The notes: a model not told the origin generated them from the sequence alone. DNA of 64,000 bases from Dactylosporangium fulvum (GCF_025137375.1 NZ_CP073720.1:5790501-5854500), one strand, 5' to 3'; shown: positions 40,399-50,050, counted from the stretch's first letter. Program-made: numbers and translations.

Positions 40399-42369
40399 TC
40401 ACACTTCGACGTGTGAGCCCATGATGACCGTGCGGTCGCGGGGCAGGCCGAAGTGCTCGGCGGCGTCGGCGGTGAGGTACGAGGTCGCGATGAACAGCTT
40501 CTTGCGCCAGGTCGCCATCGTCGGCTTGTCCCCGCTGCGGAGCTCGATCTTCGACAGGAAGTACGACGCCTGGTCGAGCTGCAGCTGCCCCTCGGTCCCC
40601 GCCGGGTCGAGCATCCGCAACGCGGCGGGCACGTCGGGTGTCTCCATGTAGCCGAACCGCACGGTGACGTGGATGATCCCGTCGTCGGCGTACCCGAGGT
40701 CGTCGACGACGATCCGCTCGTCCGCCGGGACACGCGGCACCGGCTCGGTCCGGATCGACATGATCAGGACGTGTTCGTGCCGCACGTGGTTGTGCTCGAC
40801 GTTGGCCCGCATGGCCAGCGGCGCGGTCTCCTTGCCGCGGTTGAGGAAGACCGCCGTGCCCGGGACCCGCTGCGTCAGCGACCCGTCGGCGCGCAGCCGC
40901 GCGATGAACTCACTCAGCGACCCCTCACGCCGGCGGCGCTCCGCGGTGACGACCTCACGGCCCCGTTGCCAGGTGGTCATGACGGTGAACGCCGTGAGGC
41001 CGATGAGCAGCGGGAGCCACGCCCCGTGGGCCAGCTTGGTCAGGTTGGCCGCGACGAACAGCAGGTCCACCGCCAGCAGCACGCTCGCGCCCAGGCCGAT
41101 CAGCCACAGCGGCGCGTGCCACCGCCAGCGGGCGACGTAGAAGAAGAGCAGGGTGGTGATGGTGATCGTACCGGTGACGGCCATGCCGTACGCGAAGGCG
41201 AGCGCCGCCGAGCTGCGGAAGGCGAAGACCAGGGTGAGCACCGAGATCATCAGCAGCCAGTTGATCCACGGGACGTAGATCTGGCCGATCCTGGACTCCG
41301 AGGTGTGCAGCACCCGGAGCCGGGGCAGGTAGCCGAGCTGGGCGGCCTGGGACGCGACCGAATACGCGCCGGTGATCACCGCCTGGGAAGCGATGACGGT
41401 CGCCGCCGTCGCCAGCAGGACCGCCGGCAGCCGTCCCCAGGACGGTACGAGCAGGAAGAACGGGCTGCTGATGTGCGCCGAATCCTGGAGGATCAGCGCG
41501 CCTTGGCCCAGGTAGCTCAGCACGCACGCGGGGAACACCAGGATCAGCCAGGCCCGGGTGATCGCCCGGCGGCCGAAGTGCCCCATGTCCGCGTACAGCG
41601 CCTCGGCGCCGGTGACCGCGAGCGCCACCGTGGCCAAGGCGAAGAACGCGATCCCGAAGTGGCCGGCGAGGAAGCCGACGGCGTAGGCCGGCGACAGCGC
41701 CTCGAGGATGGCCGGGTACCGGACGATGCCGGCCACCCCGCACGCGCCGATGGTCACGAACCAGAGGATCATCACGGGCCCGAACATCCGGCCGACGGCC
41801 GCGGTTCCCCGGCGCTGCACCATGAACAGCGCCACAATGATCACCGCCGTGATCGGCACCACCAGTGACCCCAGCGGCGGTTCGACGACCTTGATGCCCT
41901 CGACCGCGGACAGCACCGAGATCGCCGGGGTGATCATGCTGTCGCCGAAGAACAGGGCGGCGCCGAAGATGCCGAGCCCGGCCAGCATGAAGGCCGCCCG
42001 CCGGCCCTGGTGCGCACTCCAGCGCCGCAGCAGGGTGATCAGCGCCATGATGCCGCCCTCGCCGTCGTTGTCGATGCGCATCGCCAGCAGCACGTACGTG
42101 ACCGTGACGATGATCATCACCGACCAGAAGACGAGCGACACCACACCGAACACGTTCTCGGTGCTCACCGGCACCGGATGCGGGTCAGCCGGGTTGAACA
42201 CGGTCTGCAGGGTGTAGATCGGGCTGGTCCCGATGTCGCCGAACACCACGCCGAGCGCACCGACGACCAGCGCGAGCCTCGCGGTGTCGCGGGCGCTCGG
42301 GCCGTGCGCCGCCGACGACCCCGCCGCGGACGCGCTGTCCGGCGTGGTCGGTCGCTGCCGGCTCGTCAC
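40399..42369 (-). CDS. kup: Low-affinity potassium transporter Kup
   Basis: The protein has 656 residues from GTG 42369, chosen because aggagg lies 6 nt upstream. Twelve membrane spans occupy residues about 35-450. Family landmarks: LVVGALGVVFGDIGTSPIYT, SDNDGEG-like RIDNDGEGGIMALITLL, FFGDSMITPAISVLSAVEGI and ALYADMGHFG. A cytoplasmic C-terminal domain of about 200 residues follows. Kup imports K+ with protons. A 20-bp box shared with the kdp promoter lies 110 bp upstream (42480-42499). Confidence 0.96.
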   Translation of the reverse strand: MTSRQRPTTPDSASAAGSSAAHGPSARDTARLALVVGALGVVFGDIGTSPIYTLQTVFNPADPHPVPVSTENVFGVVSLVFWSVMIIVTVTYVLLAMRIDNDGEGGIMALITLLRRWSAHQGRRAAFMLAGLGIFGAALFFGDSMITPAISVLSAVEGIKVVEPPLGSLVVPITAVIIVALFMVQRRGTAAVGRMFGPVMILWFVTIGACGVAGIVRYPAILEALSPAYAVGFLAGHFGIAFFALATVALAVTGAEALYADMGHFGRRAITRAWLILVFPACVLSYLGQGALILQDSAHISSPFFLLVPSWGRLPAVLLATAATVIASQAVITGAYSVASQAAQLGYLPRLRVLHTSESRIGQIYVPWINWLLMISVLTLVFAFRSSAALAFAYGMAVTGTITITTLLFFYVARWRWHAPLWLIGLGASVLLAVDLLFVAANLTKLAHGAWLPLLIGLTAFTVMTTWQRGREVVTAERRRREGSLSEFIARLRADGSLTQRVPGTAVFLNRGKETAPLAMRANVEHNHVRHEHVLIMSIRTEPVPRVPADERIVVDDLGYADDGIIHVTVRFGYMETPDVPAALRMLDPAGTEGQLQLDQASYFLSKIELRSGDKPTMATWRKKLFIATSYLTADAAEHFGLPRDRTVIMGSHVEV

Positions 42370-42479
42370 GGCGGTCCTCCTCGCAGCAGATGGCTGCCGG
42401 TCGTGCCGGACACCCGAAGGCATCCCTGCCGGACACTACGCCGGCCCCGGACGGGCGGGCCGCTCCGCCCGGCGATCGG

Positions 42480-42499
42480 GGCGTATGAAGTTCGTCAAG
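42480..42499 (+). promoter_or_regulatory. K+ box upstream of kup
   Basis: ggcgtatgaagttcgtcaag matches two boxes in the kdp promoter in 15 of 20 positions common to all three copies (GGCGTA, then G and A, then CGTCAAG). Here it is on the + strand, i.e. inverted relative to kup transcription, 110 bp upstream of the kup start. The shared box suggests a common regulator of the two potassium systems. Confidence 0.6.
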
Positions 42500-42627
42500 A
42501 ACGCAGGAAACCCTGGACCCGGGCTTGTCCCCGCGACGGGTGCGGCGTGCCCACGCACCCGGAATCACCCTGCGACTCACCCGGAAGAAGGGTGCCTGAC
42601 GACGGCCACCGTCCTCCGCGCCGCACC

Positions 42628-45219
42628 CTACCGGCATCCCTGGTCGCGGGCCTCCCTTCCGGTGCGTCTGATGTCCAGATGCGCCAGCAGCACAGGATCG
42701 GCGTGGTCGACGGCCCGTTCGGCGCTGGGCAGGGCGAGGGTCATGGTGAGGCCGCCGCCCGGGGTGTGCTCGGGCAGCAGGGTGCCGCCCATGGCCTCGG
42801 CCAGGCCGCGGGAGAGCGCGAGGCCGAGGCCGACGCCGGTGGCGTTGTCGCGGTCGCCGAGGCGCTGGAACGGCTGGAACACGCGCTCACGGTCGGCGGT
42901 CGGGATGCCCGGGCCGTGGTCGATGACGCGGATCTCCACCTGGCCGGCGTGCTCGCTCACGCTGATCAGCGGCGGGGTGCCGGGCGGGCTGTGCCGAACG
43001 GCGTTGGCCAGGACGTTGACGAGGACCCGTTCGAGCAGCGCCGGATCGGTGTACACCTCGGGCAGGTCGTCGGGGATGCTCACCCGGACGCCGGCGGCGG
43101 ACGGGCCGAGGTCGTCGATCGCGTGGGGCACCGCCTCGGCGACGCTGACCGCGTGCGGCGTCATGGCGAGGGCACCGGCCTGCAGGCGGGACATGTCGAG
43201 GAGGTTCTCGACGAGGCGGGTGAGCTTGTCCAGCGACTCCTCCGCCGTGGCCAGCAGCTCCTCCTGGTCGGCGGGCGAGAAGGCGACGTCGTGGCTGCGC
43301 AGGCTGCCGACGGCGGCCTTGGCGGAGGCGAGCGGGGTGCGCAGGTCGTGGCTGACCGCCGACAGCAGCGCCGTGCGCAGCTTGTCGACCTCCTCCAGCG
43401 ACCGCGCCGTGGCGGCCTGCTCGCCGAGGCGCTGCTGGCGCAGCGCGATCACGGCGTGCGCGGCGAACGCCTCGATGAGCCTGCGGTCGGACGCCTGCAG
43501 CGGATGCCCGCGCAGTACCAGCGAGACGTCGTCGTTGATGGGGACCTCGGTCTGCCCCTCCGAGGGCGTCGTGCACGGCTTGCCGCCGACGGACGCGACG
43601 ATCCGCCAGGCGCCGCGCTCGGTGGACCGCTCCAGCAGCGTGACGCTGATCAGGCCGAAGGACTCGCGGACCCGCTCCAGCAGGGCGTCGAGCGGGTTGT
43701 CGCCGTGCAGGACGCTGCCGGCGAGGGTGGCGAGGGTCTGCGCCTCGGCCGAGGCGCGGGCGGCGTCCCGGGCGCGGCGGGCGGCCCGGTCGACGACGGT
43801 CGCCACCGCCATGGTCACGAAGACGAACGCCACCAGCGCGAAGACGTTCTCCCGCTCGGCGACGGTGAGCCGGTGCAGCGGCGGCGTGAAGTAGAAGTTC
43901 AGCAGCAGGAAGCCGCCCACGGCGCAGACCAGCGCCGGCAGCAGCCCGCCGACGAGCGCGACGGCGACGGCGAGGACGAGGTAGGCGAGGATGTCGCTGG
44001 GCAACGCCATCTCGGCGCGCAGCTCGTCCAGGACGAGGGTGAGGACCGGCAGGCCGGCCAGTGCGAGGGCGAAGCCGAGCAGCCGCCGGCGCAGGGTCAG
44101 GCCGCTCTCGCCCTGCCCGAGCCGCAGGCGTCCGCGCCGGGCCTGCTCGTGGCTGACGAGGTGGACGTCGATGCTGCCCGACTCGGCGGTCGTGGTCGCG
44201 CCGACCCCGGGCGCGAGGATCTGGGCGAACCGGCCCCGGCGGCTGGCGCCGAGGACGAGCTGGGTGGCGTTGACACCACGGGCGAAGTCGAGCAGCGCGG
44301 CCGGGACGTCGGCGCCGACGACCTGGTGGTAGGTGCCGTCGAGGCTCTCCACGAGCAGCCGCTGGCGGGTCAGGTGGGCGGGGTCGCCGCCGGAGAGCCC
44401 GTCGCCGCGCACGACGTGCACCGCCATGAGGTCCGCGCCCTTGGTACGGGCGGCGACGCGAGCCGCACGCCGGATGAGCGTGTCGCCCTCGGGTCCGCCG
44501 GTGAGCGCGACGACCACCCGTTCGCGGGCCTCCCACGTCGTGTCGATGTTGTGGTCGGCGCGGTACCGGTCGAGCTGTTCGTCGACCTTGTCGGCCAGCC
44601 ACAGCAGCGCGAGTTCGCGCAGGGCGGTGAGGTTGCCGACCCGGAAGTAGTTGCCGAGCGCGGCGTCGATCCTCTCCGGCCTGTAGATGTTGCCGTGGGC
44701 CATGCGCCGGCGCAGGGCCTCCGGGGTCATGTCGACCAGTTCGATCTGCTCGGCGCGGCGGACGACGGCGTCGGGAACCGTCTCGCGCTGCGGGACGCCG
44801 GTGATCTGCTCGACGACGTCGTTGAGCGACTCGAGGTGCTGGATGTTGACCGTGGTGAGCACGTCGATGCCGGCGTCGAGCAGTTCCTCGATGTCCTGCC
44901 AGCGCTTGGCGTGCCGGCTGCCGGGCACGTTGGTGTGTGCCAGCTCGTCGACGAGCGCCACCTCGGGCCGGCGGGCGAGGACGGCATCGAGATCGAGCTC
45001 GGTGAAGGCGCTGCCGCGATACGTCATGTTCTGGCGCGGCACGATCTCCAGGCCGTCGAGCATGGCCTCGGTGAAGGGGCGGCCGTGGGTCTCCACGAAC
45101 CCGACCACCACGTCGGTGCCGCGTTCCTTTCGGCGCCGCCCCTCCTCCAGCATCTTGTAGGTCTTGCCGACGCCGGGCGCGGCGCCCAGATACACCCGCA
45201 GCGTCCCGCGCGTCGTCAT
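42628..45219 (-). CDS. kdpD: Osmosensitive K+ sensor histidine kinase KdpD
   Basis: The protein has 863 residues. KdpD N-domain with Walker A LGAAPGVGKTYKMLEEG and VALVDELAHTNVPGSRHAKR; a universal-stress-protein domain at about residues 230-365; four membrane spans near 385-480 (LAYLVLAVAVALVGGLLPAL); a GAF-like region; HisKA with VSHDLRTPLASA (His624); and HATPase with NVLANAVRHSP and VIDHGPGIP and GVGLGLALS. It controls kdpFABC with KdpE. The usual kdpE gene does not follow: the next gene is kup, on the same strand 258 bp away, so the cognate regulator must be elsewhere. Confidence 0.96.
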   Translation of the reverse strand: MTTRGTLRVYLGAAPGVGKTYKMLEEGRRRKERGTDVVVGFVETHGRPFTEAMLDGLEIVPRQNMTYRGSAFTELDLDAVLARRPEVALVDELAHTNVPGSRHAKRWQDIEELLDAGIDVLTTVNIQHLESLNDVVEQITGVPQRETVPDAVVRRAEQIELVDMTPEALRRRMAHGNIYRPERIDAALGNYFRVGNLTALRELALLWLADKVDEQLDRYRADHNIDTTWEARERVVVALTGGPEGDTLIRRAARVAARTKGADLMAVHVVRGDGLSGGDPAHLTRQRLLVESLDGTYHQVVGADVPAALLDFARGVNATQLVLGASRRGRFAQILAPGVGATTTAESGSIDVHLVSHEQARRGRLRLGQGESGLTLRRRLLGFALALAGLPVLTLVLDELRAEMALPSDILAYLVLAVAVALVGGLLPALVCAVGGFLLLNFYFTPPLHRLTVAERENVFALVAFVFVTMAVATVVDRAARRARDAARASAEAQTLATLAGSVLHGDNPLDALLERVRESFGLISVTLLERSTERGAWRIVASVGGKPCTTPSEGQTEVPINDDVSLVLRGHPLQASDRRLIEAFAAHAVIALRQQRLGEQAATARSLEEVDKLRTALLSAVSHDLRTPLASAKAAVGSLRSHDVAFSPADQEELLATAEESLDKLTRLVENLLDMSRLQAGALAMTPHAVSVAEAVPHAIDDLGPSAAGVRVSIPDDLPEVYTDPALLERVLVNVLANAVRHSPPGTPPLISVSEHAGQVEIRVIDHGPGIPTADRERVFQPFQRLGDRDNATGVGLGLALSRGLAEAMGGTLLPEHTPGGGLTMTLALPSAERAVDHADPVLLAHLDIRRTGREARDQGCR

Positions 45220-45231
45220 CCTCGCGCCTCC

Positions 45232-46080
45232 TTACGCGACCCGGTCGAGGGCCAGGTTGAGCTCGAGGACGTTGACCGCCGGCTCGCCCATGAATCCGAG
45301 GGCGCGGCCGGTGGTGTGTTCGTCGACGAGCCGGCGCACCGCGTCGGCCGACATGCCCCGTGTGGCGGCGACCCGTGGGATCTGCAGTTTCGCGTAGGCG
45401 ACGCTGATGTGCGGGTCGAGGCCGCTGCCGCTGGCGGTCACCGCGTCGGCCGGGACGGCCGGCTTGTCCGGGGCGTTGCCGAGGACGGGGGTGGTGACGC
45501 CCTTGCTGTAGTCCTCGCCGGGCTTGGCGCACTCGACGGTGGCACCCTGCCAGTTGGTGACGAACGGGGTCGCGGGGCATGCCTCGTTGAGGCTCACGGC
45601 GCGGGTGACCGGGCCGGTGGAGCCGTCGCGGTGGAACACGGCGAGGACCGCGCCGACGCCGTCCGGTGTGCAGTACGGCCGCCTGCCGTCGACGCCTTCG
45701 AGTTCGCCGATCGCCTTGCTGCGCGAGCAGACCAGGGTGAGCAGGCTCGCCCTGCCGGGGGAGTCCACGACGCTCTCCGGGCCGAGGTTGCTCGCCGAGG
45801 TGGCGGTCGGGTCGTAGCCGTCGCCGGCTGCCGACGGGCGCGACTGGAAGTACCGCTTCAAGGGATTGCCGTCGGCGTCGGTGAACGACTGGCCGACCAG
45901 GCTGCTGCCGACCGTCGAGCCGTTCTTCTCGACGAGCGAGCCGTCGGCCTTGCCGGCCAGGCCCGGGATCCGGGCGACGGCGACCATGAACAAGGGATAG
46001 GCCAGGCCGAGCACGACGGTGAGGACGACGACCGCGCGCAGGGCCGCGAGGTGCTGGGCGAGCCAGGCTGGGAGTCGCAT
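45232..46080 (-). CDS. kdpC: K+-transporting ATPase subunit C with Cys-containing insert
   Basis: The protein has 282 residues, about 90 longer than E. coli KdpC (190). One membrane span at the N-terminus (LRAVVVLTVVLGLAYPLFMV). Family blocks are SLVGQSFTDADGNPLKRYFQ and SRPSAAGDGYDPTATSASNL, and later SGLDPHISVAYAKLQIPRVA and LGFMGEPAVNVLELNLALDR. Between them lies an extracytoplasmic insert of about 95 residues with four Cys (VCSRS, YCTPD, ACPAT, ECAKP), likely two disulfides. Subunit C stabilises the KdpFABC complex and aids ATP binding. ATG 46080 sits 1 nt after the kdpB stop. Confidence 0.94.
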   Translation of the reverse strand: MRLPAWLAQHLAALRAVVVLTVVLGLAYPLFMVAVARIPGLAGKADGSLVEKNGSTVGSSLVGQSFTDADGNPLKRYFQSRPSAAGDGYDPTATSASNLGPESVVDSPGRASLLTLVCSRSKAIGELEGVDGRRPYCTPDGVGAVLAVFHRDGSTGPVTRAVSLNEACPATPFVTNWQGATVECAKPGEDYSKGVTTPVLGNAPDKPAVPADAVTASGSGLDPHISVAYAKLQIPRVAATRGMSADAVRRLVDEHTTGRALGFMGEPAVNVLELNLALDRVA

Positions 46081-46081
46081 G

Positions 46082-48223
46082 TCAGATTCCCGGAATGCAG
46101 TGGATGAGGAGGTCGATGAGCTTGATGCCGATGAAGGGGACGATGATGCCGCCGAGGCCGTAGACGAGCAGGTTGCGGCGCAGCATGGCGGCGGCGCTGC
46201 CGGGCCGGTACCGCACACCGCGCAGGGCGAGCGGGATGAGCGCGACGATGATGACGGCGTTGAAGATGACCGCGGAGAGGATCGCCGATTCGGGTGAGGC
46301 CAGGCGCATGATGTTGAGCTTGTCGAGACCGGGGTAGATCGCGGCGAACATCGCCGGGATGATCGCGAAGTACTTGGCGATGTCGTTGGCGATGGAGAAC
46401 GTGGTCAACGCGCCGCGGGTGATGAGCAACTGCTTGCCGATCTCGACGATCTCGATGAGTTTCGTCGGGTCGGAGTCGAGGTCGACCATGTTGCCGGCCT
46501 CCTTCGCCGCCGAGGTGCCGGTGTTCATCGCGACCCCGACATCGGCCTGGGCCAGCGCCGGGGCGTCGTTGGTACCGTCACCGGTCATCGCGACGAGCTT
46601 GCCGCCCTGCTGCTCCTTCTTGATCAGCGCCATCTTGTCCTCGGGCGCCGCCTCGGCCAGAAAGTCGTCGACCCCGGCCTCCTCCGCGATCGCCCGAGCG
46701 GTCAGCGCGTTGTCACCGGTGATCATGACGGTGCGGATGCCCATGCGGCGCATCTCGTCGAAGCGTTCCCGCATGCCCTGCTTCACCACGTCCTTGAGAT
46801 GGATGACGCCCAGGGTGCGGGCCGGCTGGCCGTCGACGTGCTCGGCCACGACCAGCGGCGTGCCACCGGAGCTGGAGATGGCGTCCACGATGGAGCCGAC
46901 CTCCTCGGTGGGGCGGCCACCGTTCTCGCGGACCCATTTCATCACCGCGGTCGCGGCGCCCTTGCGGACCTTCCGGTCGCCTTCCAGGTCGACGCCGGAC
47001 ATGCGGGTCTGCGCGGTGAACGGCACCCAGGTGGCGTGCGTCAGCTCGCCGGTGGTGCGCTCCCGCAAGCCGTGGTGCTCCTTCGCGTACACGACGATGC
47101 TGCGACCCTCCGGCGTCTCGTCGGCGAGACTGGACAGTTGGGCGGCGTTCGCCAGGTCCTCGGTGGTGACACCCTCGACGGGCACGAACTCGCCCGCCTG
47201 CCGGTTGCCGAGGGTGATGGTGCCGGTCTTGTCCAGCAGCAGCGTGTTCACATCACCGGCCGCCTCGACCGCCCGACCGGACATGGCAAGCACGTTGCGC
47301 TGCACCAACCGATCCATACCAGCGATACCGATCGCCGACAGCAACGCCCCGATCGTCGTCGGAATCAGACAGACCAACAGCGACACCAGCACAATCCCGG
47401 CCACCCCGTCGGCATTCAGCGCCGCAGAATCCGGGGCGAACGCCCGCACCCCCTTCGAGAAAATCGCGAGAGGCTGCAGAGTCGCCACGGCAAGCAGAAA
47501 AACGATGGTGAGCGAAGCGAGCAGGATGTTCAACGCGATCTCGTTCGGCGTCTTCTGCCGATTCGCACCCTCAACCAACGCGATCATCCGATCGATGAAA
47601 CTCTCCCCCGGCCGCTGCGTGATCCGCACGACAATCCGGTCCGACAACACCTTCGTCCCACCGGTCACCGCCGACCGGTCACCACCGGACTCCCGGATCA
47701 CCGGCGCCGACTCACCGGTGATGGCCGACTCATCAACCGACGCGATACCCTCGATCACATCACCGTCACCCGGAATGACCTGCCCAGCCTCCACCACCAC
47801 CACATCACCCCGCCGCAACTCCGGCGCCGGCACCGGCTCCTCGACACCGCCGACCAACCGCCGGGCCACAGTGTCCTGCTTCGCCCGGCGCAACGTGTCC
47901 GCCTGCGCCTTACCCCGACCCTCGGCAACAGCCTCGGCAAGATTGGCGAACAGCACCGTCAGCCACAGCCACACCGTGATCGCCCACGCGAACACACTCG
48001 GATGGACAACGGCGAGGACGGTCGTGAACACCGAACCGACCTCAACGATGAACATCACCGGGTTACGCCACAGCGTGGCCGGGTTGAGCTTGCGCAACGC
48101 GTCGGGCAGCGACTTCCACAACTGGGCCGGGTCGAGCAGACCGCCGGCGACCCTGCGCGGCGTCAGGGTGGTCATCGGGGTTCCTTGAGGCAGGTGTTGC
48201 CGGGACAGGGTTGGGGTGGTCAT
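46082..48223 (-). CDS. kdpB: K+-transporting P-type ATPase subunit B
   Basis: The protein has 713 residues from ATG 48223, whose ATGA overlaps the kdpA stop; a second ATG at 48175 would give the more conserved N-terminus. P-type hallmarks: phosphorylated Asp in LLLDKTGTITLGNRQ, TGES in DESAITGESAPVI, hinge MVAMTGDGTNDAPAL-type GDGTNDAPALAQADVGVAMN, and the membrane-embedded VSLLVCLIPTTIGALLSAIG. It hydrolyses ATP to drive high-affinity K+ uptake through KdpA. Confidence 0.97.
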   Translation of the reverse strand: MTTPTLSRQHLPQGTPMTTLTPRRVAGGLLDPAQLWKSLPDALRKLNPATLWRNPVMFIVEVGSVFTTVLAVVHPSVFAWAITVWLWLTVLFANLAEAVAEGRGKAQADTLRRAKQDTVARRLVGGVEEPVPAPELRRGDVVVVEAGQVIPGDGDVIEGIASVDESAITGESAPVIRESGGDRSAVTGGTKVLSDRIVVRITQRPGESFIDRMIALVEGANRQKTPNEIALNILLASLTIVFLLAVATLQPLAIFSKGVRAFAPDSAALNADGVAGIVLVSLLVCLIPTTIGALLSAIGIAGMDRLVQRNVLAMSGRAVEAAGDVNTLLLDKTGTITLGNRQAGEFVPVEGVTTEDLANAAQLSSLADETPEGRSIVVYAKEHHGLRERTTGELTHATWVPFTAQTRMSGVDLEGDRKVRKGAATAVMKWVRENGGRPTEEVGSIVDAISSSGGTPLVVAEHVDGQPARTLGVIHLKDVVKQGMRERFDEMRRMGIRTVMITGDNALTARAIAEEAGVDDFLAEAAPEDKMALIKKEQQGGKLVAMTGDGTNDAPALAQADVGVAMNTGTSAAKEAGNMVDLDSDPTKLIEIVEIGKQLLITRGALTTFSIANDIAKYFAIIPAMFAAIYPGLDKLNIMRLASPESAILSAVIFNAVIIVALIPLALRGVRYRPGSAAAMLRRNLLVYGLGGIIVPFIGIKLIDLLIHCIPGI

Positions 48224-49881
48224 TGGATGCCTTCCGCGAGCGGGCCGAGCGCCAGCGCGGGCAGGTAGGTCAGCGCGACCACGATGATCGTGACGCCGAC
48301 GACCATGCCGACGAACAGCGGCTGGTAGGTCTTCAACGTTCCGGTGGACTCGGGCACCGGCTGCTGCCGGGCGAGCGACCCGGCCAGGCCGAGCACGAAG
48401 ATGATCGGCAGGAACCGGCCGAACAGCATGCACAGCCCGAGGGCGATGTTGTAGAAGGGCGTGTCGGCACTGAGGCCCGCGAAGGCGGAGCCGTTGTTGT
48501 TCGACGCCGAGGTGAACGCGTAGAGCACCTCGGAGAGGCCGTGCGCGCCGGTGTTGAGCATCGACGAGCGCGCGGTGGCCGAGCCCATCGCGACCGCGGT
48601 GCCGACCAGGACCAGCGCGGGGGTCGTGAGCAGGTAGAGCGACGCGAACTTGATCTCCCGCGAACCGATCTTCTTACCCAGATACTCCGGCGTACGACCC
48701 ACCATGAGCCCCGCGACAAAAACCGTGATGACGGCGAGGATCAACATGCCGTACAACCCCGAACCCACACCACCCGGAGCCACCTCACCCAGCATCATGT
48801 TCAACATCGTGATCATGCCGCCCAACGCCGTGTACGAGTCGTGGAACGAGTTCACCGCACCCGTCGACGTCAACGTGGTGACCGCCCCGAACGTCGCCGA
48901 CTGGGACACCCCGAACCGGGCCTCCGTGCCCTCGGTGGCGGCGCCGACCGCAGCCGGGACCGTGCCACCCGGGTTCACCTGCAGGGCGTTGATCGCGACA
49001 ACACTGGCGACCGCGATGATCGCCATGATGCCGGCGATCGCCAGACCCTGCCGCTTGTCGCCCACCATCCGCCCGAACACACGAGGCAGCGTGAACGGGA
49101 TGAACAGGATCAGGAACAACTCGATCCAGTTCGTCCAGCTCGTCGGGTTCTCGAACGGATGCGCACTGTTGGCGTTGTAGAACCCACCACCGTTCGTACC
49201 CAACTCCTTGATAACCTCCTGACTGGCCACCGGCCCGCCGGTGATGGCCTGCGACCCCCCACCCAGAGTCACCACATCGGTACCACTGCTGAGGTTCTGC
49301 ACCGCACCGCCGGCGATGAGCAGGACCGCGCCGACGACGGCGACGGGCAGCAGGATCCGCACACAGACCCGCACCAGGTCGACCCAGAAGTTCCCGAGCC
49401 GATCCGTCTTCGACCGGGCGAAACCCCGCACCAGCGCGACCGCGACGGAGATACCGACAGCGGCGGAGGCGAAGTTCTGCACCGCCAGACCCGCCATCTG
49501 CACCAGATGACCCATCGTCGACTCACCCGAGTACGACTGCCAGTTCGTGTTCGTCACGAAACTGACCGCAGTGTTCCAGGCCTGGTCCGGCGCGACGGGC
49601 CGCATCCCCAGCGACAGCCACAGGTGCTGCTGAACGCGCTGGAACAGGTACAGAAACAGGATCGAGATCGCCGAGAAGGCCAGCACACTGCGGGCGTAGA
49701 CACCCCAGGACTGCTCACCACCGGGATTGACACCGACCGCACGGAAGAACACACGCTCGACCCCGAGATGGCGCGACGAGGTGATCGCCTTGAACATGTA
49801 GTCACCGAACGGCCGATACACCACCACCAGGGCCAGGACCAGCGAGACGATGAAGACGACGCCCGCGGTGGTGGGGCTCAT
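48220..49881 (-). CDS. kdpA: K+-transporting ATPase subunit A (K+ channel-like)
   Basis: The protein has 553 residues, the normal length (E. coli 557). Ten membrane spans. Selectivity-filter loops typical of the superfamily of K+ transporters: ELGTNGGGFYNANSAHPFEN, SASNNNGSAFAGLS, and TNWQSYSGESTMGHLVQM. ATG 49881 overlaps the kdpF stop (TGATG), so GTG 49890 is not needed. KdpA selects and passes K+. Confidence 0.97.
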   Translation of the reverse strand: MSPTTAGVVFIVSLVLALVVVYRPFGDYMFKAITSSRHLGVERVFFRAVGVNPGGEQSWGVYARSVLAFSAISILFLYLFQRVQQHLWLSLGMRPVAPDQAWNTAVSFVTNTNWQSYSGESTMGHLVQMAGLAVQNFASAAVGISVAVALVRGFARSKTDRLGNFWVDLVRVCVRILLPVAVVGAVLLIAGGAVQNLSSGTDVVTLGGGSQAITGGPVASQEVIKELGTNGGGFYNANSAHPFENPTSWTNWIELFLILFIPFTLPRVFGRMVGDKRQGLAIAGIMAIIAVASVVAINALQVNPGGTVPAAVGAATEGTEARFGVSQSATFGAVTTLTSTGAVNSFHDSYTALGGMITMLNMMLGEVAPGGVGSGLYGMLILAVITVFVAGLMVGRTPEYLGKKIGSREIKFASLYLLTTPALVLVGTAVAMGSATARSSMLNTGAHGLSEVLYAFTSASNNNGSAFAGLSADTPFYNIALGLCMLFGRFLPIIFVLGLAGSLARQQPVPESTGTLKTYQPLFVGMVVGVTIIVVALTYLPALALGPLAEGIQ

Positions 49882-49970
49882 CAGAACCACTCCGGAAAGA
49901 GCAGCGCAGCGACCAGGAAGGCGGTCAAGGCGACCGCCAGGATCAGGCCGACGAGGTTCTCGGCGCTCAC
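49881..49970 (-). CDS. kdpF: KdpF, small K+-ATPase subunit
   Basis: A 29-residue single-span peptide: SAENLVGLILAVALTAFLVA then ALLFPEWF, the KdpF pattern (N-x-x-G-L-x-L-x-L-x-x-x-Y/F-L...P-E). Starts at GTG 49970, which overlaps the stop of an even smaller upstream ORF, and its TGA overlaps the kdpA ATG. It stabilises the Kdp complex. Too short for standard gene callers. Confidence 0.9.
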   Translation of the reverse strand: MSAENLVGLILAVALTAFLVAALLFPEWF

Positions 49971-50050
49971 AGCCGCTCCACCGCCCGCACCGCCAGGCCG
50001 AGGATCGCGAACGCCGCGATCGTCAGCAGCACGAACACCACATCAGCCAC
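49967..50050 (-). CDS. 27-residue membrane peptide preceding kdpF
   Basis: VADVVFVLLTIAAFAILGLA then VRAVERL, from GTG 50050, with an excellent ribosome site (aaggagg, 9 nt upstream). Its TGA overlaps the kdpF GTG (GTGA). A similar ADVxFVLLT-type micro-peptide recurs upstream of kdpF in other actinobacteria as far as I recall. One membrane span, with a positively charged C-terminal end. Probably a second small Kdp subunit. Confidence 0.75.
   Translation of the reverse strand: MADVVFVLLTIAAFAILGLAVRAVERL

Noticed and set aside
42010..46107. A 1365-codon open frame on the + strand across kup, kdpD and kdpC
   Set aside because: It is antisense to three well-identified genes and consists of low-complexity Arg/Gly/Val/Asp sequence, a usual result of extreme GC3 bias on the opposite strand.
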